Part shown: in pieces, positions 1 through 11,326 of the stretch
How the letters are laid out: each line of letters begins with the position of its first letter
Numbering within the stretch: position 1 is the stretch's first letter
Assembly (NCBI GenBank): GCA_020744425.1
Contig: JAGMUV010000001.1
Span: 2,480,001 to 2,544,000 of the forward strand
Length of the DNA stretch: 64,000 nt
DNA from: Dactylonectria macrodidyma
Lineage: Eukaryota; Ascomycota; Sordariomycetes; Hypocreales; Nectriaceae
Direction of reading: 5' to 3'
Translations under genes and position numbers: made by a program
The notes under the pieces: generated by a model
Database searches by the model: none
What the model saw: the letters and a program-made list of their open reading frames with translations, nothing else
Told to the model about the DNA's origin: nothing

Positions 1-314
1 TGATATCGTCCCGCCTGCTGCTGCTGCTGCTTCTTCTCGTGAAGCACGCTCATCTCAAAGCCGCGCCTGTCCCAGCACCGGTCCAGATACGTAGCGCGAT
101 CCGCGACGGCGTTCCATCTCGTATGGGGACTGACGGGAATGTCCAGCGAGGGAAAGCGAGTCTTGACAAAGGTGCGCCATCCATCTCGCCGGACGAGATG
201 CTGCGTGCGCTTCGTCGAGGCGGCCAAGTGGGCGACGTCGCGGGCCGTGTCGAGGCATTCGACAATGTCGAGCAGGATATCATCCGGGAGACTTCCCAGA
301 GATGTCCTGTCCAT
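1..314 (-). CDS. F-box protein, N-terminal part (runs off the left edge)
   Basis: An open frame reads leftward from an ATG at 312-314 to the window edge, about 104 codons with no stop. The N-terminus, SLPDDILLDIVECLDTARDV followed by AHLAASTKRTQHLVR, is a clear F-box (residues about 6-50). F-box proteins bind Skp1 in SCF ubiquitin ligases and choose substrates. After the F-box come TRWNAVADRATYLDRCWDRR, resembling a conserved fungal F-box/WD40 family (recalled, not searched), and a Gln run (five CAG codons). The substrate-binding domain lies outside the window, so the class is inferred. It is transcribed away from RPN7. Confidence 0.8.
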   Translation of the reverse strand, partial: MDRTSLGSLPDDILLDIVECLDTARDVAHLAASTKRTQHLVRRDGWRTFVKTRFPSLDIPVSPHTRWNAVADRATYLDRCWDRRGFEMSVLHEKKQQQQQAGRY

Positions 315-1446
315 GTTTCGGTTTAAGGTGTGTTGTTGTATAAATTTCTTGCATGGCCTTTCTTCTTCAAAACCTGGAAAAAAATGGATGGGGATGGCGA
401 TTCTCTTTTCAAGATCGAGAGACGCAGATTGAAACTGTCACACCTGCCACATGTGGATCGCCACTAGCGCCAGGCACCTGAACACCGTTTGTGTGGACTC
501 AGCCTTGTCGAGTCATCGATAGGTTGATTCCATGGATTTAGATAGATGTCCTGGGTTATGAATGAGTCACCTTTGTGATCGTGCTTACGGCTCGTAGGGC
601 AGATTGAGCACTTGGGTAGATATGGAGAGGACGAGTTCGTCATGATTGGCTTGTCTCCCTCTTTGGTTAGATGGATACAAGTCCTTGACATGATTCTTCC
701 GATGGGTGAGCACACAAGTTTGACTAATAAACAAGCCCTTCAATTGTGCTCTCACCGTTCTTTAGAAATATGCCCTGTCTCGTCCCCCAATCAGTTAACT
801 CAGAGCCGCCACCAAGATCCTGTCATCATTTGGGCGGGCTGCATTTAGACAGGTTCACAGTACAATCGCTTCTGTACCTTGGTAGTGAGTAATGTCTTCT
901 ACCAGAGCAAAAGTACCTACCTGTAGAGAGCTATTGAAATTACAGTTTGTTTATATTAATTGTCGTGATGATACTTCTCTTCAGAGCCCTTTCTTGTCTC
1001 TATCACCGCCAAAACAGTGGCAAACCCACGCTAGTCCGCCTAGTTGTGCAGAGACCCAAGCAGCAATGACGAAAACGGTACGTACCTGACCTGGCGGGAT
1101 TGAAGGCAGTCCACCTCAGTGCGTGTCCCGCTGGAGCCTTGCAGCGGATTCGGCGCTGGGGCCACTCTCAGCCAGCTCCAGGCGCTGGGCTGCACTGTAG
1201 CGCATTTTTAGGAAGGGAGGTACTGTTCCGCATTACTTGTACCGCAAAGTGACAACACCAACCCTCTGTCAATCTCACAGCTCAAGCTTCTCGCATCATC
1301 CATCACCACCAACACAAACTGTACTCAACCACCACCCTCTACCACAACCACACGCAAAAGCCACCACCAATCAGCCTTACTGAGTCTCTCACGAACCCTC
1401 CGCCCTCCTCCTCCTCCTCCCTCACAGACGTCCGCCCGTCGCCATC
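315..1446. other. Intergenic region between the F-box gene and RPN7
   Basis: This divergent upstream region of about 1.1 kb should hold both promoters. No convincing coding exon was seen. A CT/CA-rich stretch at about 1290-1440 directly before the RPN7 ATG looks like a fungal 5' leader. Confidence 0.6.
1016..1024 (+). promoter_or_regulatory. PACE-like proteasome promoter element
   Basis: AGTGGCAAA lies about 420 bp upstream of the RPN7 start. It differs by one base from the yeast proteasome-associated control element GGTGGCAAA bound by Rpn4. A single 9-mer match can arise by chance; the support is its place before a proteasome gene. Confidence 0.3.
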
Positions 1447-3014
1447 ATGGGCTCCGATCCCCAGTACGCGAAATGGCCCCTGCTGCCGCTCTCGCAGCAC
1501 GTCTTCACCCTCTCCAACGCCTACGCCTCCAAAACCGCCCAACAAGCCGCCGTCAAGGCCCTGCAAGATGCCATCGTCCAGGACAAGATGGCTCCCTTCT
1601 TCCGCTACCTCGCACACCCCATCGACGGCATCCTCAACACCATCGGTGAGGGCGGCGCCTTGGCCCCCGGCAAGCCGCTCTCCAGGAAGTCGAGCCTGGT
1701 CGGCATGATCGCCACCAAGCCTGCCACCACCACCGTCAACCTGCCCTGGGACGAGGCCCTCTACAACAAGCTCAAGGAAGACAACGACCGTGAGCTCGAG
1801 GAGTTCAAGAAGGAGGAGGACGAGGCCGAGGAGCAGGCCGGCGACACAGAGATCATTGCCGCCAAGGGCAAGCGCGCGGAGTTCTGGGCCAGAGTCGGCG
1901 ACAAGGCATGTCCCCTCGCCCGTCTCCCAATCTTGCGTATGTCTGCTAACTAGCTGCACAGGACAAGGCCATTGCCGCCTACGAGAGCGTCTTCGAGAAG
2001 ACGGGCATCCTCGGCGCCAAGATCGATCTCGTCCTCGCCATCATCCGCATGGGTCTCTTCTACGGCGACAAGCCTCTTGTCAAGAAGCACGTCGAGCGGG
2101 CCAAGACGCTCGTCGAGACTGGCGGCGACTGGGATCGCCGAAACCGTCTCAAGGCCTACGAGGGCCTCCATCTCCTCACCGTCCGCTCCCACAACCTCGC
2201 CGCTCCCTTGCTGCTCGACTCCCTCTCCACCTTCACCAGCTACGAACTCTGCACCTACTCCAACCTCGTCGTGTACTCTGTACTCGCCGGCTGCGTCTCG
2301 CTGAAGCGTGTTGACTTCAAGTCCAAGGTCGTCGACGCCCCCGAGATCAAGGCTATCCTTGGCGACGGTGAGGACAAACTCCTCGCCCTCAGCGGTGCCC
2401 TCAGCGCCGGCCCCGGCACCGACGCCGCTACCGCTCCCAAGGCTGCCACTACCGCTGTCAACCTGACCACCCTGGGCACCAGTAGCGGCCAGCCCGAGGC
2501 CGAGCTTGCCATTGACTTTAGTCCTCTTGCTCTTCTTGTCAGCAGTCTCTACAGCGGCAACTACAAGACCTTCTTTCAGTCCGTCGCCGATGTTGAGGAG
2601 CAGTTCCTAAACCAGGACCGTTATCTGCATGAGCACAAGAGCTGGCTCATTCGTGAAATGCGCCTCCGCGCTTACCAACAACTTCTGCAGAGCTACCGTG
2701 TTGTCGGCCTTGAGAGCATGGCTAATGACTTTGGCGTTACGGTTGACTTCCTCGACCGGTAAGCCTCCCTTGCCTTTGTTCCCAACATACTGAGGAAGCT
2801 AAACTGACCTTCTAGTGATCTTGCCCGCTTCATCGCTGCCGGCCGCATTCCCTGCACCATTGACCGTGTCAGTGGGAAGGGCGTTATCGAGACCAACCGA
2901 CCCGACGACAAGAATAAGCAATACCAGGACGTTGTGCGCCAGGGAGATCAGCTCATCACCAAACTGCAGAAGTACGGCCAAGCTGTGCGGTTGAGGGGCA
3001 GTGAGAGGGCGTAA
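1447..3014 (+). CDS. RPN7: 26S proteasome regulatory subunit Rpn7
   Basis: Three exons (1447-1905, 1962-2758, 2816-3014) encode 484 aa. Rpn7 is a lid subunit of the 19S regulatory particle; it helps assemble the lid around the Rpn11 deubiquitinase in nucleus and cytosol. Family features are an N-terminal helical-repeat region (RAEFWARVGDK, DKAIAAYESVFEKTG, GGDWDRRNRLKAYEGLHLL) and a C-terminal PCI domain (ELAIDFSPLALLVSSLYSGN through LARFIAAGRIPCTIDRVSGK). Length is slightly above the human protein (389 aa), mostly from an acidic insert and an Ala/Thr-rich linker near residues 290-320. Intron 1 (1906-1961) begins GCATGT, so it is a GC-AG intron; only this splice keeps frame. Intron 2 (2759-2815) is ordinary GT-AG. 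The start ATG follows a pyrimidine-rich leader. Confidence 0.97.
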
Positions 3015-3390
3015 ATAGGCTGGGAGTCAGCCAGCTATAGCGGGCAGGTGACGAGAGAGCACAGATGACGAGGATCTTTCTTGGTAATTTCACGGGGAGT
3101 GGAATGGTGGATAGAACGGGAGAGGGGAAAGGGGGATACGTGTCACGCTCTACCTACCTACTCAGCTGTATGATACGGAATAGACAGGCCAGTGCGATTA
3201 ATAGATTGGCTGGGTCCCGGCATAAGAACGCTGGTGGCGTGTCCTCGGGTGAACTCTTGGTTTGGTGAACATGGGCAATTGTGTTGCTGTCTTTATCCAA
3301 AGCTGTCAGTGCATAGGCATTGCACTGCGGCTCAAGGAACTAGCGGGCAAGCTACTCAATCACCATACACCCACGGAGTAAAAACATTAA

Positions 3391-3680
3391 TACGGAGGAC
3401 CATTTCAAAAGTCTCTACCAGCGCCCACGCCATATTCCGCTTTTTCTTATGATAAGAACATTAAGTACATCTTACGAACATTAGCACTAAAAAGAGGCCC
3501 TATATTATTGGCACTTAGCCTACTAGCTAGACATAATATAGGTCTAATACCACTAAAGCTGCAGTAGATTTAGCGGATATTAGCTTGCAGCGATATGGGC
3601 TGAATGTACTGCCAAGTACCTAGCAGGGATTCGAGGGTGTGGCATAGCGTAGGCAAAGACTTTTGAAATGGTCCTCCGTA
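3391..3680. mobile_element. MITE-like element with perfect terminal inverted repeats and TA target duplication
   Basis: The 25 bases at 3390-3414 are an exact reverse complement of 3657-3681. Taking TA (3391-3392 and 3679-3680) as the target duplication leaves a 286-bp element (3393-3678) whose ends begin CGGAGGACCATTTC. TA duplication and a short non-coding AT-rich interior fit a Tc1/mariner-type MITE. No transposase remnant is present inside. It lies about 375 bp downstream of RPN7, in the interval between the 3' ends of RPN7 and the aminotransferase gene. Confidence 0.75.
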
Positions 3681-3864
3681 TGGTCTTTGAGGATGCAAGA
3701 TTTACGGTTGGCTTTCTATATATCATATCCAACGCGTGTCCATCCAACATAGTTCACATTTCTGTGTGCGCTAAAATCCTCCGCCGCCACAAATTTCTCT
3801 CTCCTCCGTCGTTCCCTTTTATTTTCTAAGTAATCGTACGACAGAGAGAATATCCCTAGACCGT

Positions 3865-5440
3865 TCACCTATACTTGTCGAGGAACTCCTGGTGGAACTT
3901 GGTGATGCTGCCAACCCACTCGGTGCCGGGGGCAAGGAAGGTGGTGCGGAAGTGAAGGGTGCCCTCCTTCTGGCCGAAACCGGAGCCGGGGACGACGCAG
4001 ATGCCAGTGGACTCGAGGAGGCGCATGCAGTAGAACTCATCGGCGGTTCGTCCCTCGGCGGCAGCGGCCTCGGAAGCCTTGGCGGGCAGGTTGATGGTAG
4101 GGAAGAGGTACATGGAACCCTGGGGGGGACCGCACTCGACGCCCTCCATCTGCTCAAAGGCCTTGTGCAGAGCGTTGGCACGCTCGCGGAGACCCTCGAA
4201 GATGCCGTTGTACTCCTTCTGGTACAGCTCGTACGAGGGGGAACCCTCCTGAGGGGGGTTCACCATGAGCTCGACGAGGCACTGGCCAATGACGGGGGCA
4301 CAGAGCATGATGGAGACGAACTTGTAGATGTTGGCCTCAACCTCGGCGTCGAAACCGACGAGCTCGAAGTAGCCGCCACGGTGACCGCACTCACCGACCA
4401 TGCCCTTGGAGACACTGTGGAGGGAAGCGAGTTCGACGCCGTCGTACTTGCCGGGCGTCTCCTGCTGCATGCTGCGGAGAACGGCCTTGAAACTGTGGAA
4501 TTTGCCAACGAAGACGTTGGTTTGGTAGACTTCATCGGCCATGACAACCAGGTTCTCCTGAGCGGCGAAGTCGAGGACGGCGCGGATGTCCTCCTCAGGG
4601 AGGGAGGCACCAGTTGGATTGCCGGGGTTGATGATGACGATGCATCGGACGTCAACGCCGTCGGCCTTGGCCTTCTCGTACGAGGAGCGGATGGTCTCGA
4701 GGTCGGTTCCCCAGTCCTTGGCCTCGTCGAGGAGGTAAGGGACGCAGGTGGCATTAAGGACGGAGAGGGTCGCAGTGTAGAGAGGGTACTGAGGAATGGG
4801 AATGAGGATGCCGGTGTTGGGAGCGGCGCAGATGACGTGGAGGAGGGTGTTCACACCGGACGAGGCACCGGCAGAGAGGAAGATCTTGGAGGGGTCGGCG
4901 GGGAAGCCATCGCGACCTGTGCGAGAGAAGAGTCACCGGTTAGCTATGGTGGAGCAATGGAAGCGAGGACAACTTTGCTACATGCGCAATGCACGCAAAG
5001 GATCTAGAATGATGGGGGATTTGAAGGCGGGAATAGAGAGACTCACGCTCAAGGAACTTGGCAACGCTGTCACGGATGGCAGGAACACCGGTGCTGGCAG
5101 AGTAGGCACCGACAGAGCCGATCTTGCTGAGGAGAAACTTGGCGCGCTCGACAACGTCGGTCTTGTAGCCGAGGCTGTTGATGAGGACATCCTCCTGCTC
5201 GAGCAGCTGGGGGTTCTCAAGAAGACTGGCGACCTGGCGGAAGAAAGTGATGGGCTTCTGGTCGAGCTGCTGGGGGTTTCCGATATTCGCCGAGATGACC
5301 TGCTTGAAGGGCAAGTCGTCGGCGTTACCAGAGGCGATCTTTGCTCGGTACTCCTCGGACTTGACAGCAAGCTCACCGCGAACGGCGTACTTGGCCGCAA
5401 CCACGTGCTGGTTGATGTTGTCGGCGGTCAATCGAGTCAT
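3865..5440 (-). CDS. Alanine aminotransferase (PLP-dependent)
   Basis: Two exons (5440-5047 and 4916-3865; intron 4917-5046) give 481 aa from the first in-frame ATG, close to the family length (human GPT 496). The enzyme interconverts alanine plus 2-oxoglutarate and pyruvate plus glutamate. Class I/II aminotransferase landmarks are present: NIGNPQQL, INSLGYKTD, INPGNPTG, ADEVYQ, the PLP-binding Lys302 in SVSKG, and GECGHRGGY, which is typical of alanine aminotransferases. The C-terminus carries PGSGFGQKEGTLHFRTT. Upstream of the ATG the frame stays open for 40-50 codons and encodes a basic, Ser-rich, presequence-like stretch (RHRSRNFSQQP) without an AUG, so a mitochondrial form could arise from an upstream exon or a near-cognate start. 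Confidence 0.95.
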
Positions 5441-8245
5441 GTTGGCGGTGGCGGCTTTAGGTTGTTGCGAAAAGTTGCGGCTGCGATGGCGGGGTTGCGA
5501 GAAAACAGAAGTTTTTGGCGGGGTAGCCAGCAATGCGGGTAGGCAGGGTCGCGGGGTAGCAGTGGTAATAAATCTGCCAGGGGTACCGGTACCTGTAACG
5601 TTGTCGAACGATGCGAGTTAGCAACAGAACCACCTAACTCAGCAAAGGCAAAATCTATGACTAAATAGTCCCGTCCCGGAGGCAGCACCGACGACTTCGG
5701 AGCCACCCGAGCAAGCTAGTCGGGGCTACCCGAGGATAGAACTGAATGACGGGCTAAGGAGGACTGGACTGGAGAGACGGGCTAAAGAGGCTGAGACGCT
5801 GGGCAAGGCTGACGGCCAGGGCCGCAGTCAAAGCTAGAGATAGCAAGAGGCGTAGATAGGGACATAAAAATGTGCATGCAGAGTAGCGTGGGGGATAGAC
5901 GCGACACAACAGAGGGCAGAGCGGGTGGGGGAAACACACTTGCTTGGAGGACTGGATTACTTGATCAAGAGGTGTAAAACGAGACCTGTGAGAAAACCAA
6001 GAGTATACAAGAGAACAGGAGAGGACGAGGAGAAAAGGAAGGGGGATCCGAGTCTCCTATGTAGTAGAAACTCGACAGCTTCCACCAGGTAAAACAACAG
6101 ACCCATCGACACCACCCAATGCGCAGGTCGGATGGGGTCCCGGGTGGGCTGCAGTGGTGCTAGAGTGCTCCAGACAGACGACAGAAATCAGCGCATTTTG
6201 CCTGTGACCGCCTGACAGCCTGACACGGAGTGAGGATAGGAGGGACAGGAGAGGACGAGACTCCTCAACAGGACTCCGGCTGAAAGGGCGCAGTTCCACA
6301 AGAACCACGTCGTGGCCTCGTCCCCGTTGCCAGTCCCCGGTTCCCCCGTCCATCACCTCAGATCAGTTCAGACCACTTCTGGACTTCAGGGTGGTCGGTC
6401 AGTCAGTCAGGGCCCCGGGGAGTCAGAGCGTCACCGCGGCGCAGACTCGCTGTGTGGGCATAGCATGGGGGAACAAGGGTGTGTGAGGTGGGATGTGGGA
6501 TGTGCCTGATGGAGGGACGGACCGACATGGGGATGGGACGTGAGACATGGGGGAAACAAAAGAGAAAGGTCCGGGTCCGGATCCCCGGAAAAGAGGACGA
6601 CCAAAGATGGACAGGGGAAAGCCATGATGATGACGATGAGGTATGAGGCATAGAAACAAGCCTGTCAGAGAATCAACACCCCCCATGTTGTAAGTGGCCG
6701 GTGCGCCGGGCATGGGCAGAGGGGGCGTGCGTGAAATGGCTTGATTTCAACTAAACCACGACACAAATAATGTGAGCGACACAGCGAGGCGAGCCCCAAA
6801 GAGATGGGATGGTGGCTGCGAAAAAGAAATCGGCTTGCGATGTCCATCTTTCTTCGGCCGCACCCGATGCCCGGGGGTCTGGCAGACACATGCATGCGAA
6901 GTACACTGCACATCCGGCTCTCGAGGGGACCAGTTGCGGATGCCCCTCACCCATCCAAAACTTCGGGCGTGTGAGTGCAAGACGCGGCTGAATGGGAAGA
7001 GGGGAGGGGGATCAAACGGGCACGGGAATGGAAATGGGTATGGAAACAAGCCTAATACCAGCGTAAGCTAGAGAGATGGGCCATGTGCAGGTTGCAGCGT
7101 GCAGAAGCGCAGCATGCAGCGAAGGGGCAAAAAAAACCACGAGATCCAATCGAATGCCTTTGCGCTGGGGGGACGATGCGCGTGTGTGAGATCTGGCGGC
7201 GGCAGTGCGACGGTATCTCGGGATAAGGGCTCTCTTTGCTTTACGCTCTGTCGCGGTTTCTCGCGGGCTCTCGCGGTTTCTCACTTGAAATCTCCGCCGT
7301 AATGGGACCGGGCCGGGCATATAGATGGAGCGGGATGTCGTATCGCAGCTACTGTAAGGTAGGGTGGTGACTAGTGGTGGTTTTGGTGGTGGCGAGGAGG
7401 AGCCGTGAACCGGTAATTCATCGTCCAGACCACCATCACTGCCCGCCGTAGTCAAATCACAAGAGGCATATTCTCCTCATCTTGCTCCGTCTCGCTCCAA
7501 CAATCTCTCGTTACGTACCTGTGCTAGTGACAGCGACTGCTCCGGTGGGGCGCCAATTACTTGACCAGCGCTGGCCGTCGATGGACCTGGCCACCGGCAG
7601 TGGCATTGAGACGGAGCATCTTGAAGGCGTAAATCCTCGCACCGCCGTCTCGAAGGCGGCTGCTGATGCGGGGTTGCGACCGCGAGTTGCCAACATCCCG
7701 TGATAATTGTGTTGTTTGTCGCTTGCTTACTTGGTTGCCGGAGTACCTATTCGTAAGGCGAAGCGAGTCCACGAGATTGGTGCGGATTGGCGGGAGAGAC
7801 GCAGGCTGGGCGATCGTATGTTTTCAGGGGCCGCTCAGGATCTCTAGGAGTCTAGGAGTTTGTTGCTTCCCCCTCTCATCTGAATGAATAAATACCCCCT
7901 CACTATGGGGCATAGACTCATGGCCCTCGAGCGTCGCAGTTGAGAGAAGAAAATACGACAATACACCGCACTTCGGAACGGATCAAATGGGCAGTCCGAT
8001 TAAGAACGTTTGTTGAGGGAGCTAAGACAATTTGGGCCAACAATGTGTATTGCTTATTAGTACAGTAAAGCTGCAGTAATTGGGCTCAAAGAAATGATAA
8101 CGATAAAAGAAAGAAAGAAAGAAAACATGCCATGACCTAAGAACATCATCTCTTTCTAAAAGTAGCATCCTAATGTCCCGTCTTTTATACCTAAGCACCT
8201 CTATGGCCAATTTCCTAAGTCATGCCAATGTCTGTGGGGAATATC
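5441..8245. other. Long gene-free flank upstream of the aminotransferase
   Basis: About 2.8 kb without a credible gene; small open frames here show no family resemblance. On the minus strand a TGCTAAC branch-like motif followed by TTACAG ends near position 5595, which looks like a 3' splice site for an upstream leader exon of the aminotransferase. A short AAAG repeat lies near 8107-8125. The remainder is probably promoter and 5' UTR. Confidence 0.5.
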
Positions 8246-9916
8246 TCACTCCGCTCTGGCCGCCCTCGTCTTCACGGAGGACTTGAGGCTTGCCTTGCCC
8301 CGACGCTTCTGAATCTTCGATGGCTGGTCTTCGTGAAGAGGTTCTGGGCCTCGCTTTTGCTTGGCCCTATTCCGGAGCGAGCTGGGCCTTGTAGCGATAC
8401 CTACGCCAGCGCTCTTTGGCAAATCATTCACCGCCTTTGCCACATTCACTCCCTCATCTGGATGGGGAATATGGGATGAGCTGGTTGCTTGGCCATCGTT
8501 CAGGGCTAGGTGCAGAGGGTGATTATTCGTGACATCTTGTTGAGGCAAACCCGGTTCCAAGCTAATGAAGTTGCTCGGTCGAGATTTTCTAGCGTTTGCA
8601 GGCCGAGGGAAGGTATTCGGATCCGAGTTTTCTGGAGCGATCCTGGCATTCGCGGCTTGAACAAAGCTGTCACGGTACTTCCTAGCCATATCCCTGAGGT
8701 TTCTAAATGCAGTAGCGCCCTCCACAAAGGTTGCACGACTATCTGTCATCTCAAACCCACATATCTTGGTCATGTGGTATTCGAGCCGCCCATCCGGAGT
8801 TGTCGGTGCCGTGACGTGGTGGGCGTATAACTTGAGCGTGCCGGCGCAGTATGTTGCACTGAACGTATATGCACCCTCATCGAAGACTTGATTATCGTTA
8901 CCAAAGTTTTGCAAGGCGTGCATGGCGCGGGCTCCGATGGCTCCGCCATAACGCGCCTGATTCTCCACCACCGCCGAGGTTCCACTGGGGCCCATTATCT
9001 CTAAAAAGAAGTTGGGGGCTATCGGCTTAGTATTTTAAGACGATGGAACGATGTAGCTTGAGAGCTCATTTCGGATTGACAGGTTGAGTTGTTCCGGGCG
9101 CGCACCGTAATACATATCTGGTATATAAGTAGCTAGGGTGCGGTCAATCAGAGGGCTGAGACTTGCGAATGCTGTATTCAAGGCATAAAAATCTTCAGTA
9201 TGCTCCCAACTGATGATAGGCGTAATAGCAAATGCCTTTACTTCTGCGTCATCCTTGGCCTCGAAATTGCTGTTCTGGAAGGCCGCGAAGGCGCCGTCAG
9301 AGAAAGCGGAAGGCGAAAGTGATGGCCTTCGAACACCCAGAACCGCTTTTACTCCCTCTGAGTCTTGGAGATTTAATCCCTGAATTCCATAGGCAGAATG
9401 ATCGCTCAAATACTGGTCGAAGCCAGGGCTGTACGGTGTTGTCTTTTGCGCCTCCGAAGCTGCCTCTATCAATTCTTCTAGAGCAGCCCTTCTTCTTCGG
9501 ATACTCTCGGACTGATCGGATATGGCCGATCGGCTTGAAGAAGTGTGTGCCATGACAATGAGCGCTCGATAGGCGCCCTTCGCAGGGTACCCTCTGAGAT
9601 CACACAAGTCTGGGCCGCCGTGCCTAGCGAGTCGAGCAAGCCCTTGAGCGAGAGCAGGAGAGAGATCTGGAATGGGTCCCAATGGAGGTGGAGGAAAGGG
9701 AGGTCGGGAATGAGCGGTCTGTCGCCTGAGCTCCTTCAATGTGCTGCGGACGACCGGGATCTCGGGCAGCCTGTTCCAGAACTTGCGCGGATTTGGTTTG
9801 ACGACAGGGGCGATTTTTCTTGCTGGGTGGTTGCCTTGCGATGTCTGATCGGCACACTGGCTATCTCGGCCGTGTTGCTTAGCGACGGGGGAAGGAGAGT
9901 TGATATGGGCTCCCAT
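8246..9916 (-). pseudogene. Conserved-looking fungal protein interrupted by one in-frame stop
   Basis: An ATG at 9914-9916 opens a 293-codon frame that hits TAA at 9035-9037. The same frame then continues with no shift through IAPNFFLEIMGPSGTSAVV to a stop at 8246, about 556 codons in total. The two halves look like one protein of a fungal family of unknown function: N-terminal FWNRLPEIPVVRSTLKELRR and GGPDLCDLRGYPAKGA, then the ARYGGAIGARAMH core, and a basic KR-rich tail. From memory, relatives read NFFLEAKGPDG where this copy has NFFLEIMGPSG, so a conserved Lys of an E-x-K motif appears lost too. CAA to TAA is a RIP-type change. An intron removing the stop would need a poor GTTCCA donor and would delete conserved residues. 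Confidence 0.7.
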
Positions 9917-11326
9917 TTTGGAGGATATTTGTAGTGAATCTCAGATTATACTCTGATATTGATGTGACCGGCTGCATGAGTTGGGAATGTTTGAGCTGGT
10001 GTTTTTGAAGATATTTTGAAGGATGGCGTGGGTAGGATGGGGAGAGAACAAAGAATGCTCTGCGCAAACATCGTGTATGTGTATAACCAATTCGAGCAGG
10101 CAGTCTACTTGTCTTTGTTTATATAGTACAAGCAGAGCACAAAGAGTTTGCTGACGGTAGCAGGTTTGAGCGGGAAAGCAAGGAAGTTCAAAGAATAGAT
10201 GTAGCTTTACAAGAAACTGCCAAACTAATCCTTTGTCGAATCACTACCTGTGAAAATACGGATGTTCATCTCCTTGTTCATAGTTAGCTTGGCACACCAT
10301 GTTGCGATTGTAAGATCACAAATCAAACCAGGTTTACATAGTAGAGCGGCACAAAGCAAGATCAAGCAAGGTAGCTGCAGGATGGTGAGGCCTATTTGTG
10401 TAACAACATACTTTCCAGACACAAGAAAACCTACATTATCTCTTCTTTCTCCCGTCCGCTTAACAAACACTGCAAAGGCGGGGATTGGATATATGGGTTG
10501 GCGCCTTGTTCCTCTACCCGTAACGTAGGTAGCTTGTGTTAGGTAGGTAGTCTCTTTGAACCCGCCGCAACTCGGAGGTGGAGTAGGAAATGTTGAGAGT
10601 TGCTCACCAACCCGTGACTTGACCGATGCAACTCAAAACGATAAGAACGAAGAAGGACTGGGGAAGGAGACGGCGGAAAAGGGTCGGGGGAAGATCGACA
10701 GACCCTGCGCTGGAGAGAACGGGAACACAGGAAGACGCAGAGAGGAACTGAGAAAGTGGCGGGTTGCTGTCGGCCAGTAGTCACGCTGAACAGGCCACCG
10801 GGAACATGTCGGTCAGGAAATCGGAGAGCCATCGGCACGGCGACAACGAGATGTCGGCGTAATCTGTATATCGCTGCTGGCGGACAAGGACTTGGGAGTT
10901 TCGCAGCAACGGCGCCTAGCCGAGATGCCGCAGGTCGCAGGCCGCCAGAGCCACCGCCATCTCGAGTCTGATACAGGGCCGGAGATAGGGAATGCCGGCT
11001 GCTGTCCTCGTCGTTTACTCTCTCATCGAACGAGCTGAATCTTTTTTCATCTCGCAGCTTGCTAGATGGGTAGCTCCCTTGCGTCTATCTCTCACTCTAA
11101 CCTATCGCGATAAGCTGCTGTGTGGCTGCTGACTCCCGCGCTCGCCATTGGCCAATCAAGCCCAACTAGTTTCAAGAGACCAAGGAGCTTCAACCTTACT
11201 TCACATCGCGGGTTTACGTTTCCCCGGACATCCGCCGCCTCAGGCTGGGAAATTTCCCACGCAACACCACATGCACCATCTCGCGACAGAAGCCGTTGAC
11301 AGAACTCCACTGCACCGTCGCCCAAT
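9917..11326. other. Intergenic region without recognised genes
   Basis: About 1.4 kb between the interrupted gene and the mitochondrial ribosomal gene. TAGGT-type microsatellite traces occur near 10525-10550. Open frames are short and unconvincing. Confidence 0.5.

Noticed and set aside
1339..1959. 206-codon minus-strand frame
   Set aside because: Antisense shadow of RPN7 exon 1; low-complexity Gly/Leu/Glu text.
3892..5007. 371-codon open frame on the plus strand
   Set aside because: Exactly antisense to the aminotransferase exon; explained by its GC-rich third positions and repetitive Gly/Leu/Val composition.
9000..9060. Intron hiding the TAA at 9035
   Set aside because: A branch-like ATACTAAG and TTTTTAG exist, but the donor would be GTTCCA and the splice would remove the conserved NFFLE motif.
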